A stretch of DNA of 64,000 nucleotides from Lojkania enalia (lineage: Eukaryota > Ascomycota > Dothideomycetes > Pleosporales). Shown here piece after piece: positions 45,055-56,281 of the stretch. Position 1 is the first letter of the stretch. The number at the start of each line of letters is the position of its first letter. Below the pieces are notes generated by a model. It ran no database searches. It was not told where the DNA came from and saw only the letters and a list, made by a program, of their open reading frames with translations. The DNA is taken from assembly GCA_010094045.1 (NCBI GenBank), contig ML986640.1:1469-65468 (forward strand), given 5' to 3'. A program made the translations under genes and the position numbers.

Positions 45055-47248
45055 TCAGATAGAAATGGTACTACTGCTCATTTTTTCATGGTAGTACAAA
45101 GATTCCTTCTTGAACTCATCCCTCACCATTGGATCTGTGAGCCTTGTATGTTTCGGATCGCTGATATCCAAAATACCTAGTTTCTCCACCGGTTCCGTAA
45201 CCGGTATGAAATCAGAGGTGCGAGTCCAAGTCCCCAAACCAAGCGCTTCGTGGGCAAGTCGTTGGAAATGCAGTGTTGAATTCGTCTGCCATTCCAAACG
45301 AGCGTATATCGATTCCTGGTTTTGGCCGCGGAGCTTTATTACCCAGTCCAATATGTTTTCGAGGTATGCGGCAAGGATCATGATGAATAAGCCGAGGCAG
45401 AGAATGAGGGATAGGCCCAGCACACTAAAGGAGTAAAACCTAGGGCTTCTGATTTTCTAAATCTTGGATTTAGTATATGGTATTTATAGCAAGACAGCTC
45501 TCACTTACCTGATTTCGACATAGCTTTTGGCATGCCTCCTTTGGGTAGCACACTTCTTGGTTTGGCCACGCTGTTCCTACTCTCGAGGTTTCGATACCGC
45601 TCGCTTGCATTGATGCGAGCGTGGCCTGAAGTGAGTACTCTGCTTCCCTTTGCCACATATTCGACGGAAGTGGACTGTGCTGCTCTTGTCCGAGGAGCGT
45701 ACGACTCGCCAGTAAAGATGGAAGACCCGGCATCCAGGCGAACAGTGCAGGCTGGCCGGTCCATAGGCCGGTCACAGCGGCTTGCGTTCCCAATATTGCC
45801 GCACGATCTTTCTGATCTGGCCAGGTCCCTTGAAGATCGCTGAGGCTTATATTGGTGAGTTTGTTGACGCAGCGAGACTCTGGTGGTAGTTGAGGGTTGC
45901 AGAGGTAGATTTGTGTTGAGCAACCTACCACCCCAGCCGGGTCGTCAGCAACGAAGTATTGCGATTTGCTGAGTGGATCCTGAAGCGGAGTGGTAGCTGA
46001 AAACCAAGGATCTTCGACTCTGTGTAGATATCGAATGCCGGATGCCTCAAGGAAATAAACCGAAGTGAGGGCATTTGGAACTAATAGCTGAGGGACGGGG
46101 CTGAAGTCAAGCTGAGATCTAACGCTGTTTCTCCATTAGTACAGATCTCACGAACAAATCTAGACAGCATAAAACGAAAGGTCAGGCAAAGGAATTGTCC
46201 AGATACACAAGAAAACTGGCTTACGCGAGACGATAAGCAATGGTCTGTTCAAGATTCCTAGACAGGCTCACGTTGTTCTGTGCTGCAGTCGCCGGCACTT
46301 GGAACATGAAAGTGTCGTTAGAATTCGGCTCCCCTACTGGTTCACCGTAGAAGTACTGCATAAACTGATTGTTGGGGTTTTGGGAATCTGTGGAAATATT
46401 ACTGAATCCTTGAGTGACGAGCGGCGCACAATGTTGCCTAAGACGATATTGAAAGCGAGGCTCGAAGTTGATCCCGAAATGTTCGTTGCTGTCCAGAAAA
46501 CCAGTTTCAAGCAAGACATTTCCGAACTCTGTTCTACACATCTCGTTTTCGAACGGGCACGTTGCGTTCCTGTCGATCCTATAATTCAACCTGGTCTTGG
46601 CGAATGCCTGGCATTTCCCCGGCGTAAGGTCTTGATAGCATTGCATTGCATAGACCAGATCCTCGGCAAATTTTCGATATCGATTGGATATTGTTACAAG
46701 TTCACCTGCCGACGTATTGGAATAGCAATTCTTTCCATAGAGCAAGACTTCGTTGGCCTCGCTCGCCGTGACATGGGATGAGAACAGACCTAAATAGAAA
46801 TGAAGTGATTAGAAAAAAGGCTCTAGGTTGTGAGATTAGTCTTACCTGCTATCGCAAACCCGGCTGTTACAAATACAGCAAGTATTAAAGGCGGAATAAG
46901 TCGTGTCCAGTTCGACCTTGCCCGCCTCCTCCACGCAACTGCAATCTTGATAAACTCCCAGGCGGCATCCGGCGCCGATTCCCAGTTTCGTAATATAGCT
47001 TGACGTTGATGATAGACTCCATCTGGATGGGCGATCGAAGATAAGAAGAAATGGCACCAGAAGCGGACAATTCTCCAAAAGCTCTTTCCTGTCACCGTCA
47101 CATACAACGCAAGGAAGGCGATAAGTAACCCGCCAGACTGGCGGTCCAATGTCAGCGTAGCGCCATGTACAGGTCCATATAGCCGATTGATCCAGATTCC
47201 AATATAAACATCATCCTCAACATGGCCACCAGGAAGTTCGGATGTCAT
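45055..47248 (-). CDS. Large orphan fungal membrane protein
   Basis: Four exons, 47248-46846, 46789-46225, 46124-45509 and 45456-45055 (introns 56, 100 and 52 nt, all GT-AG), give 661 residues. Junctions restore FAIAG-LFSSHVTASEANE, IAYRLA-VRSQLDFSP and RNQ-KIRSPRFYSFS. Membrane segments: about 39-57 (GLLIAFLALYVTVTG), 117-135 (LIPPLILAVFVTAGF) and a C-terminal one (VLGLSLILCLGLFIMILA). The large loop between helices 2 and 3 is Cys- and Asn-rich with N-glycosylation sites, so probably extracytoplasmic. HQRQAILRN near residue 80 is typical of this widespread but unnamed ascomycete family. It sits directly downstream of the STAND-like/ankyrin gene. Confidence 0.75.
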
Positions 47249-47626
47249 CTTGCTTGAAGAAAGAGAATTCGATCATGATATGATTGATGGGAAGGTTAGG
47301 ACTCACTCTTTGACTTTGCGGGGCTGAAGACTGTGCCGCGAATGTTGAGGAACATCCGACGGGGTAGAGCTAAAGCGTTTCAGACCGCCTTGCGTAGGAT
47401 CGGCTTTGACGTTGTATGCGCTTCAACTTCAGAAATGATTGGCCCGGAGATTTGCGACGATGCAGGGATTCGAATTTACCAACACCGCGAAACGCACGGA
47501 AAGATAAGCGAGGACAAATGTGACGTCTATACGCCAGCGTTGAAAATAGAAAAGCAATGCAAAGAAGATTCCGCACTAGAAGTGAATATGGTAGACGTCG
47601 AAAGCATGTTTCAGAAGATCCCTCTC

Positions 47627-50370
47627 TTACTCCCAATTCGGACCTCTTCTTTGCTCTGATATTTCAAAGTAGTATTTCCTGCCCATGTTCATTCGCCTAG
47701 GATTGAAACTATCTTGCTCTAAAAGTAGCTGGATGATTTTTAGATGCCCTCTGCCGATCGCTGCTAACATCAGCGTATTGATATCTGATGATCGATCTGT
47801 GTCATAGGTCATGTCGCTGGCCAGAAGGATTGAGAGTACGTCATAATGCCCGGCCCCTACTGCGGCGGCACCAGCCTCTACTAGAGGGCTTACGCCACTG
47901 TTTATCAATTTCCCTAGGATCAGAATGTCACCTTCAGCCTTGCTAATGAGTGTATCCTGTTGAGATTCATAGGAGATGTAGATCCTGAGTTCTATCCATG
48001 GGAACCTGAGTACCTGGAGGTTTCGTTCGTCTCATAGCTTCTTTTAATAACTCTTCTATTTCCCTCGCACTCTCATCATCCCAATGAATCCAATAAATTG
48101 CCTGGTATCCTAGCTTACTTTGATGATGAACATCCGCCCTCGACAACAAGAACCTCACCACATCAAGATGTTTGCCCGCAACCGCACACATCAGTGGTGT
48201 TTCTCCGTGTCGATTTTCGGCCTCTACCTCACAGCCTCTGTCCACTAGGAACTGTACAACTTTCAACCAGCCATGTATTGAAGCTTTGTGCAAGGGAGTG
48301 AAGCCCCGGTAGTCCGACCGATCCAGATCATTAGGCTCTTGGTTGTATGCTGCAATTACTTCCACCAAATTGCCCTGCTCGCTGGCTCTTGCAAGCCTAG
48401 TCGATCCGTATTTGCCCCCTGATACTTCTAAAACAGGTCGTCGCCAGGTATTGGGTGTGAGTTGCGGCTCGATTTCTACTCTACTAAATACGACCAAACC
48501 TTCTTCTTCTTGCCGTCTTCTAATATTGCGTAGATTGCGTTTCATCAAGGCCATGAATTTGAGGCACACGTAAAGATATTGAAGTGAACTCATTGCCCTA
48601 GGGTCACAAAGACGGTCACTCAAAAAGAGAGGCTTAAACCGTCTCCGCCAACTAGGCCTAGATATAATTTCTTTTATCCTGGGCTGTGGATTTCTGTCCA
48701 GAAGTTTCCGGGTAGGCCCTGGCGGTTCGAAAGTGCGTACTGAGCTGGATAGAAAATGAAGATCGCAAGTCTGGCTATACATAGCATCCGTTAGAATTAA
48801 TTAGGATGTGTGCATCGGCGCTCTCACCATGTGTAGGGCACTTCAGCGTTTTTCCCTTCTATCTTTCTGCCAATTCCTGTGCAAAAAGGTCTAGGGCAGG
48901 TCTCAGTTGTGTATCGTGTCATCAGCATAACCATTGACATATCCAAATTTGTCCCGGGGAAAATTCGTCGTTTCCAGTCGTGCATACTAATGGCGACGCC
49001 GGATTGCTTCGAGTTGAAAATCCGATACTCCCCTCTTACTACTTTTCCCTCCCCAGGCGTTGCTTTAAACTGGCATAGGAGCATGGCCTCGAAGACCTAT
49101 ATACTGGGGTTTAGCTGATACTGGAATTGCGTCGCGCCACGGGCGAAGTCTATCGTGCACGGCCTTGGCAGCAGCTACTACAGGCTAAATAAAATGATAT
49201 AGGCGTAACTTACCTCCCAATGCTGAAAGACAGAATATGGTAGACTTTGCTTTCGATTCAGCGCATCAATGAATATGATGTTATCGTCAACAAAGCTCGT
49301 CGGAGCTCGGGGTAGTCGTTCTTGCATATGACAAAGCAAAGCATATATTTCGATATTTGATAGGCTTTTTAGGTGTTAGAAAACATTGAATGTTTAATTT
49401 AGTGATATAATATACTGTAATTGTTTCAAGCGCTCAAGAACATCCTTGGAGAAAGTCGTGAAACTGCGTAGTGTTAGCGTTTTAGCATTAAATTTTGAGA
49501 CAGATATTCGAACCATCTAAGAAGAGATTCTACTAGCGTAATTGTCTGTGATGCATGGTCTTGCAAAGTGGCTGCCGTGGAGTTGACTGCGATGATCAAT
49601 GCGTGATCCCTTCGGGCGGTAATCTTTTGATATCGGTGATTATTACGTGCTGCCGTGTGAGCGCGGCGATCTAGCTTTTGAACGCCAATCTGAATACCAG
49701 CGCAGATTTTCAAGAGCCTTGAAGTGTCTATAGCGGTACCTCTCACCGTTGATTCGAAATACTGCCTCGTTTCATCTATTTCTGTTGTGACAGATTCTTT
49801 AACATCACAGATATCTTTTGCAAGTTGATAAGAGATTGCTTTCTGCTCTAGAGACATAGATTCAATATTTTGCAATGCCGCCCTTTTCATTGCTGTCAGT
49901 AAGCGTTGGAAATTAGTATGCTGGTTTGTTACTAACCCGCAAGGAAGCAGCATAAGCGTCGTAAGGCTGACAATCTTCGTTGTCACGATGCGCCTTACCC
50001 TCATAACCTCCTCTTGCATCTCAACCGTCCATTGTATCTTCCTCTTTGCTTGCTTCCATTTCGGAACTCTCGATACAGCCCCGAGGGCGGGCCTATAATC
50101 CTCCATATTCTTGAGGAGTTGGTGCAACGGCTGCTGGACTGTGAGAGCCATCCCTCGGACAGCATTGTGGTGTGTTAGCGAACCCGCAGCTGGCGACGGG
50201 AGGTATTGTATATGTTCTAATAGGACTACATATTGATGGAGCTCCTGCTGGAGCATACGAAAGTCGTCCGTTGCGCCAGCGGTGTCCTTGAGCGCTCTAG
50301 CGACATCCCTAGCTAGCTTAATAACAGCAATGAAGTCGCCAACCGAGAAACCAAATCCTGGTGTTACCAT
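47627..50370 (-). CDS. STAND/Helo-like N-terminus + ubiquitin-like domain + ankyrin protein
   Basis: Six exons by hand: 50370-49514, 49463-49416, 49364-49214, 49096-48828, 48774-48006 and 47956-47627, giving about 807 residues. The first donor is uncertain (49513 or 49501, both in frame). The 48827-48775 intron has GTGAGA, CTAAC and ATAG and joins the ubiquitin-like part to the ankyrin part in frame. Residues 1-290 begin GFGFSVGDFIAVIKLARDVA, the fungal STAND/Helo-like N-terminal pattern. About 315-400 is a fungal ubiquitin-like domain (DNIIFIDALNRKQSLPY, GVAISMHDWKRRIFPG) followed by CPRPFC. Ankyrin repeats follow (YRGFTPLHKASIHGW, HGETPLMCAVAGKHLDVV, NTLMLAAIGRGHLKII). No NACHT or NB-ARC ATPase is present. 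A stop after GPNWE precedes further coding-like sequence (ERDLLKHAF), suggesting slight C-terminal truncation. An immune-type role is likely. Ubl and ankyrin parts could be separate genes. Confidence 0.6.
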
Positions 50371-50848
50371 AGCTAAATCGATCTTGAAGTATGCATACTA
50401 GTGCTGAGAGAAAGGAATAGAATGATATCTTATCAGAAGGCTAATGGAATTTGGCAGAAGACCATGGAGCCGTGGCTTAGCATCTTCGCTTCCTGAAACG
50501 TGAATTAGCGTACCAGTTGTAGAGGCATCAGTCAAGGGTTCCTTAAAAGCTTACAATATAAGTAATACACTCTTTTATTCCCTTCAGCTAAATTAAGGAT
50601 GTTTCTGTTCTTGATCGATGCCTATATCCAATCCCTATGAAATCCCTCTCGCAAAGCGCTAAAGGAACACGACACTATAGCTCTTGGCCTGCATATTCGG
50701 ATTAGCAACCGCCGATTGAATACTGTTGTATCATTTACGCCAAGTATTCGTCACTAAACGAGAAATACATGGCTAGGGATGCATTAAAAACGATTTCGTT
50801 CAGCTTTGGCTGTCGCAATTCATCTTGAATTTTAACTGTTCATAATGC

Positions 50849-52929
50849 TTAAACAAGCGTAATATCCTGTTCCTCAATTTTCATCTCATCCACTTCACAG
50901 TTCATAATCCCATGTACATACGCTTCTCCAATCAGCCTATACATGTTTTTCTCTTTGTCAACTACACGCAGGATATGTGGAAAGTGAGCGCCATTAAAAA
51001 CACAGACTACATCATCTGATTGGATGCCCCTGATTGCAAATCCAAAGCGACTCTCCTTTGTTAAAAATAATTGTCTACCTACCTGAATCGCGAGCAGGTT
51101 ATCAAAGACTAATCCTGGTGAGTTACTAACTTCGGCAGCCTGCATTTCCTGGTATACATCGGCCAGCACATTCTTCCTTCATAAATGGATTAGCATTGCG
51201 CTGTAGGCATTGGGATCATATCATGTATCAAATTGTACGCTACATACCTCCCGCTTTGCATCAACATCGCTCTAACTCGAGCCGCCATTTTTTGAAATTC
51301 TAAAAAGGCCTCATATTTCATATCGTAGTTAAACTTTTCGGTGTCGTTACCAATCAAAGTTCGCCAGTACATGTCAATCACGCCCTCATCAAAATCTAGA
51401 CGATTAAGTCTCAGCAACCTGACCACGTTTTTACCCAGAACCGACCGTGCAATATCATTCTCCCAAACAAACGTCTCAGCATGTCCTCTTACTATCCGGT
51501 TTATATCCTTCGATATAAAGCGCTCCGGGGGAATTTCGGGTAAGATATTTGCCAATGAATCAATTATCCTCCCTTTCAGAACAATCGAACGATAAGATCT
51601 ACCACAAGACACCGACCTTGCCGTTCCGCTCGCTTTCCTGCGCTCAATGACGCCGTTACTCTTTTCGTAGTTTACCAAGTGCCTTAGCGGCCTGAAGTTG
51701 GGACCCTGCTGATGAAAGTCGGGTACCCAAAACGGTAAGTTTTCATTTTTGTCGAAGGTGCTAGCCATATTTAGCACATTCCACCATAGAGCCTCCGGAA
51801 TGTGGTCCTGCATTAGGACGGCCCGAAAAAAGTTTGTATATAAATCGACGACGGAAGCCGGCAGGCCAATGTTGAGTTTCGCGAGTTGTCCCTCACCTAT
51901 GAAACCTAAGATACCGAAGACACGATCCCGTGGATCCGAGCATTGGAAGGTTCCGCGTGAAGTTATCCAGAAGAATGTCCTAACGAATTCGATATCAAGA
52001 GCGCTAGAACTGTATTCCCCAGGACCAGGGGAGTTTCTTATCCACTTCTGTGCCGTTCTCCGGACATCGAAAACGACCGAACCGGGGAACGTTTTGCGAA
52101 TCAGCGACACATAGCCTACGCCCTGAACAATATCCTGAATTTGAAACAACTCTGGTTCTCGTGACGTTAAACAGAGTAAATCCCATTCCAACTCGCTACG
52201 TCCGCACATGATCTTGACACTCCTTGCTAGTGCGACTTCTTGAATAATCCAAAGGCGATTGAACCATTCGCTCTCAAGAACTTGATAGAACCGATCCCAT
52301 ATTGGGGAAGAGAGGTGTGGCAAATCTACTTTAGCCGTAGAAATCGCACTCGTGGCTGTAATGACTGAATTATAAGGCAAAGGCTCCAATTTTTGAGCGA
52401 CGTCAATCACCTTCCGCCACAAGTCAAGCACTTCACCAATGTTTTCGGGGCCGATTCCAAGCCATACCCAGACTTGAGAAGCCCGCCGGTAGATCTTATT
52501 CATCATCCGTATTTGAACCAGCTTTTCTTCCTCATCTTGTTGATTTATGGACAAGGCATCGATCCACAGCGGTAATGACGAGCTTCTTCGGGCCAGATAC
52601 GGAAGTGCCTCGTTTAGATTCCTGTGAATGCGAAGGATGCCGCCACTACAGACGAACGGAAACGTATGGAAGAGTTCTCCCCAAGCATAGGACAAGGCCT
52701 CGAACTCTACTCCCCCCTCAGCCTCATTTCCTAGTAGCTGAACGGTTTTGAGCGTCCAAACGGGCTCGTCGGATACAAACTCGACGTAGAGCAGCCGGAT
52801 CTGGCCTGGTTCAAGGGCAATGTAGGAGAATTCGGGAAGATCAAGGGCCGACATTGTTGAGGTGAAGAAACCTTCAAGAAGATGTGAGTTGCGTCCAGCT
52901 GGGTAGGCTGCATTCGACGGCGCATTCAT
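50849..52929 (-). CDS. HET-domain (heterokaryon incompatibility) protein
   Basis: Exons 52929-51248 and 51176-50849 across a 71-nt intron (GTATGT...GAAG) encode 669 residues. The splice joins MQSGR to KNVLADVYQEM. The HET domain occupies about 76-250: FEALSYAWGE (76-85), LWIDALSINQQDEEEK (121-136), IYRRASQVWVWLG (146-158), then WFNRLWIIQEVALAR and DPRDRVFGILGF. The C-terminus has GDD-like DVVCVFNGAHFPHILR and YRLIGEAYVHGIM, typical of the family. Translation may start at M26 (52854). HET proteins trigger cell death after non-self recognition, usually with NLR-like partners. The adjacent STAND/ankyrin gene in the same direction fits such a locus. Confidence 0.88.
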
Positions 52930-53391
52930 TAACCGCTTTCGGTTTACGGCGAGCCACCCTACATCTGCATGAGACGCTTGGCATATATTACATGTGGAAC
53001 ATCGAAAGCAACTCGACGTTCAAAGCCGATGCGATTTGCGGATTTTGATATTCACTCTATAAATGTGTTTCCATGATTGGTTATTGAGCTATATGAACCC
53101 TCTTCCTGTATAAATTGATTTATACACCCCAGTTTGACCTCCGAAAAGCAGTTACTTTATCTCAGATCAGAAGAGTTTGTGCTTTCAAAAATCTTGCGTT
53201 CAATGTTACCAAAACTATAGCATGCCGAAGCATAGAAAGAGAGTAGTCCCGCTAGTAATACGATTCAACTGGATCAGTGCACCAACCAAGTCGTTCTGTC
53301 TACGCAATTTCACTAGGTAATTAAAGCCGCTTCCCAAGCCTCCACAATAAACGCATAGCCTTCTATTCCTCTTCCTATCCTCACCTCTTAA
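52930..53391. other. Upstream region of the HET gene
   Basis: No gene recognised. It lies between the HET start and a plus-strand coding remnant. Confidence 0.35.
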
Positions 53392-53613
53392 CAAATCCCT
53401 AATAATATTTCCCGCTGCTGCGTCGCGGAAATAGACGCGGATGCAATTGCGCTTAAAGGCTTGTTCGAGTTCTTTGGCGACGATGTCTTCAAGGAGGACG
53501 CAGATGATATCTTTGAGGAACTGGAATGGGAGGCGTTAAGTATGAGCTCGAGTAATAGGATGGGATGGGATGAGATAGAGCTATGGTGTGGAGAAAGACA
53601 CCTAGTCGAGTAG
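53392..53613 (+). pseudogene. Short acidic coding remnant
   Basis: Frame open from 53392 to the TAG at 53611, reading AEIDADAIALKGLFEFFGDD and DIFEELEWEALSMSS. Composition is clearly protein-like and acidic, but there is no start codon or matching upstream exon. It looks like the last exon of a lost gene. Confidence 0.3.
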
Positions 53614-55126
53614 ACCAAAGATGATACTATCTACGTTCGCGGCTTTGAGTTGCTCGTTCTGTAAGACAAGGGTTGCTCGAAGGCGATAGGAGACATGGTA
53701 TACTTGAGTGGGTATCACATGTCTATCAAATTCGACGATTCTTTACCTATTTTCTCCTCTACTACTAGCATAAATCACTATACACCAAGTCGTGATGTAG
53801 TGAGACGCTGAAAGAGTACCACATATTCCGAGCGTTGAAGTGAAAGCAGTAGGCATCCCACGAACGAGCCTAGGTCGCTGTTCACGTGCGAGGACCTCTA
53901 AAGCTGCGGGCCGCTTTTGTTACTACTCGGTCTTTCTTACATGAAACATCTCCGGAAGTCGATGTGGGACTTTGCAATTCTAGCGTGCTAGTTAGTGTGT
54001 GCACTTTAGCGACATTTCTTCACTTGTATCTAGAAATCAGTCTGAACCAGGGCTAGAGTGCATCGCTTACACGCCCATCGATCGGCGTATTCCAAATCTG
54101 GCAAATTTGCACACTCTTATAGATTCGTTTGCACGCGGCGCGTACTCGCGGACAGTGTCCAAAGTTGTCCTATTGTAGCTAATTTGGGAGGATCCTGAAA
54201 CTCGAAGCGTGCCGTCAGGTCAGACTCTTCCCAAATCCACGGCGATGGTCCATGAAACATTCCTTATCAAAAAAATTGCATGAAGAACGAGGCGCGATCA
54301 GCTCGGGCGACGGCCACTCAAAAACCGCAGGGTCTGCACGCTGTCGAGAGCCGTCAAGATGCCATGACAGCGGCCACTGTGCCACAACAGACTAGTGCTA
54401 GCTGCCGATGCTGTGGCTTGTACAGTGGGAGGCTGGTGCTCGGAACCTGTGCTTCCGAGCTCGGATCTTTCCTCAGTAGAGAACATGGGACTGATGGGAG
54501 CCGAGTCGTTCAAGAGACAAGCCACGTCTTGAGGTCAGCTGGAGAGCGGCCGCCTCCTCGACCCAGCGAGAGAGTTTGAGGGGCCGCCCCGAAGAGATAT
54601 ATCTGGGCGCTTGGGCAGGGCCTTGGGATGCTGATGATACAGTGCTGACTTAGGCGACTAAAAATAGCGGCATGGCATCGTGAAGGACAGGCAGCAATTT
54701 CCACACTTTCTCCTGACAAAGGAATTGACAAGCAGACAACGGCGGCCGACTCTGCTCCCGTTCGCTCACCTGGTCGAGTCGCACTTTTGGTAAGTGTCTT
54801 CGATTCGCTGGCCTTTTGTTTCGTTTGCTGCGCAGGCCCATCTTTATCTGACATCATCCATGGCTCCCCTCTCCCGCCACGTGCATGACGTGTCCCGCTT
54901 TGGGCCAAGGGCCAAGGACGAAAGTTGCTGATCTAGACAGAGGCCAATTTCAGCTAACAAATACACCTCGCCAGCCGCTCTGCCCCGGAGTAAGCACCGG
55001 CAGCTCTATCGCTCCCCCCTCCAGCTCGTCGCCTTTGCTCTTCGTCGCTCCTCGCGCCCCAATTCCTTGCACACCCACATCCTCCACGTCCACGCCCCCT
55101 GACGAACCACCAGATAGACCGCCAAC
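53614..55126. other. Intergenic and promoter region of the DUF7053 gene
   Basis: GC content rises toward the right, with a C/T-rich leader just before 55127. Overlapping frames on both strands (54280-54579 +, 54510-54908 -) look compositional. No clear TATA box. Confidence 0.4.
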
Positions 55127-56281
55127 ATGATGCGAAAGAAGACGACGTACACCAACATCACACCTATTCCCTCGATTATCCCGCGCCAGCTCGCGATTGA
55201 CATTCTCCACAGCCATGGTGAGATCATCGAGCTGAACCCCCTCGTCCTAGGCTACGAGGCCATCAAGGCGCCGCGCGATGCGCCCTCCGACGAGTTCTAC
55301 TCCACCTGGTACGAGATCACAGAGCGGATTCAGTACATTCCAGGCGTCGGCAAGATGGGCTCCGGCAAGATCAAGTTCAAAGGCTGCTTCCATGACATGC
55401 CATGGGGCTTGCAGACACACATTTACGCGCCCGCGGGTGTCGACCTTCGAAACAAGTGGCAGATCTGCGGCAACCAGCCCGGCGAACCCGTCGAGACGCG
55501 CGAGCTAGGTATCGGAGCGCCGCCCGAGGGCCTCTACCTGCGTGAGGACATTGAAATCAAGTGCAACGTCACGATGGTCTCGTTCGTCAAGAAGGAGACA
55601 AAGGCCGCCTCCAAGATCCTAGTCGAGCGCCTCCTCAAGAAAGCCGAGCTCCTAGACTCTGGCGTCCTACACGCCATGATGGAAAACGGACGACTCAAGA
55701 CCGTAAACCCCGCCGACCGCTCCAACCGACCACAATCGCCGCTCGCCTCTCCAAAACAACAATACGCCATGCCAATGTCGCCCGTCCGCTCCCCGACTTT
55801 CCCTCAAAACTCCATAAACGGAAACCTGCACCTGCCGCCAAGCGCCATCCAGTCCCAGAATGTAGTCATGGAGCTGCCCGGAGACTACCCTGGCCCGGAA
55901 CCCTCCCCCAACCACCTCCAACCCAACGCAAACCGACACTCCAACGTCTCCGACGCCTCCTCGCATTCTCCCCACACCTCCGATGGCCGCTGGTCTCATA
56001 TCTCCGACTACCAGTCTTCCTACGGCTCGCGACCTTCATCTTACGCTTCGGACGGCATGCGCTCGCCCGGCATCGACCAAAAGGGATTCGCGGCCGAGCT
56101 CCCCACCATGCACGAATCGCGCGAAGAGCATGAAGACGCGAGGCGGAGGCAAGAGGAAGCGAATGACAATGCCGCGTTACCCGAGGACCGGAAATACCGA
56201 TACAACCCCCAGGACTATGCGAACACGATGCAGTACTCGCAGCCGCCGCAGTATTCTCAGCATTACTATCAGGGACGATGA
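55127..56281 (+). CDS. DUF7053 family protein
   Basis: Single exon, 384 residues. About 4-170 matches the ascomycete-wide DUF7053 pattern: TTYTNITPIPSIIPRQLAID, ILHSHGEIIELNPLV, YSTWYEITERIQYIPG, CFHDMPWGLQTHIYAPAGVD, KWQICGNQPGEP and LYLREDIEIKCNVTMVSFVKK. The fold is likely SRPBCC-like, possibly lipid-binding; function unknown. The C-terminal half is a Ser/Pro/Gln-rich tail (SPLASPKQQYAMPMSP, YSQPPQYSQHYYQGR) that is probably disordered and phosphorylated. It is one of the few core, conserved genes in the window. Translation could also begin at the second ATG (M2). Confidence 0.8.
   Translation: MMRKKTTYTNITPIPSIIPRQLAIDILHSHGEIIELNPLVLGYEAIKAPRDAPSDEFYSTWYEITERIQYIPGVGKMGSGKIKFKGCFHDMPWGLQTHIYAPAGVDLRNKWQICGNQPGEPVETRELGIGAPPEGLYLREDIEIKCNVTMVSFVKKETKAASKILVERLLKKAELLDSGVLHAMMENGRLKTVNPADRSNRPQSPLASPKQQYAMPMSPVRSPTFPQNSINGNLHLPPSAIQSQNVVMELPGDYPGPEPSPNHLQPNANRHSNVSDASSHSPHTSDGRWSHISDYQSSYGSRPSSYASDGMRSPGIDQKGFAAELPTMHESREEHEDARRRQEEANDNAALPEDRKYRYNPQDYANTMQYSQPPQYSQHYYQGR

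Noticed and set aside
49441..49520. Apparent frameshift between the STAND-like and ubiquitin-like parts
   Set aside because: A short intron with a GCTAAC branch and GCAG acceptor restores the frame, so no mutation is needed.
54510..54908. 132-codon minus frame upstream of the DUF7053 gene
   Set aside because: GC-rich promoter region with overlapping frames on both strands; no domain or splice support.
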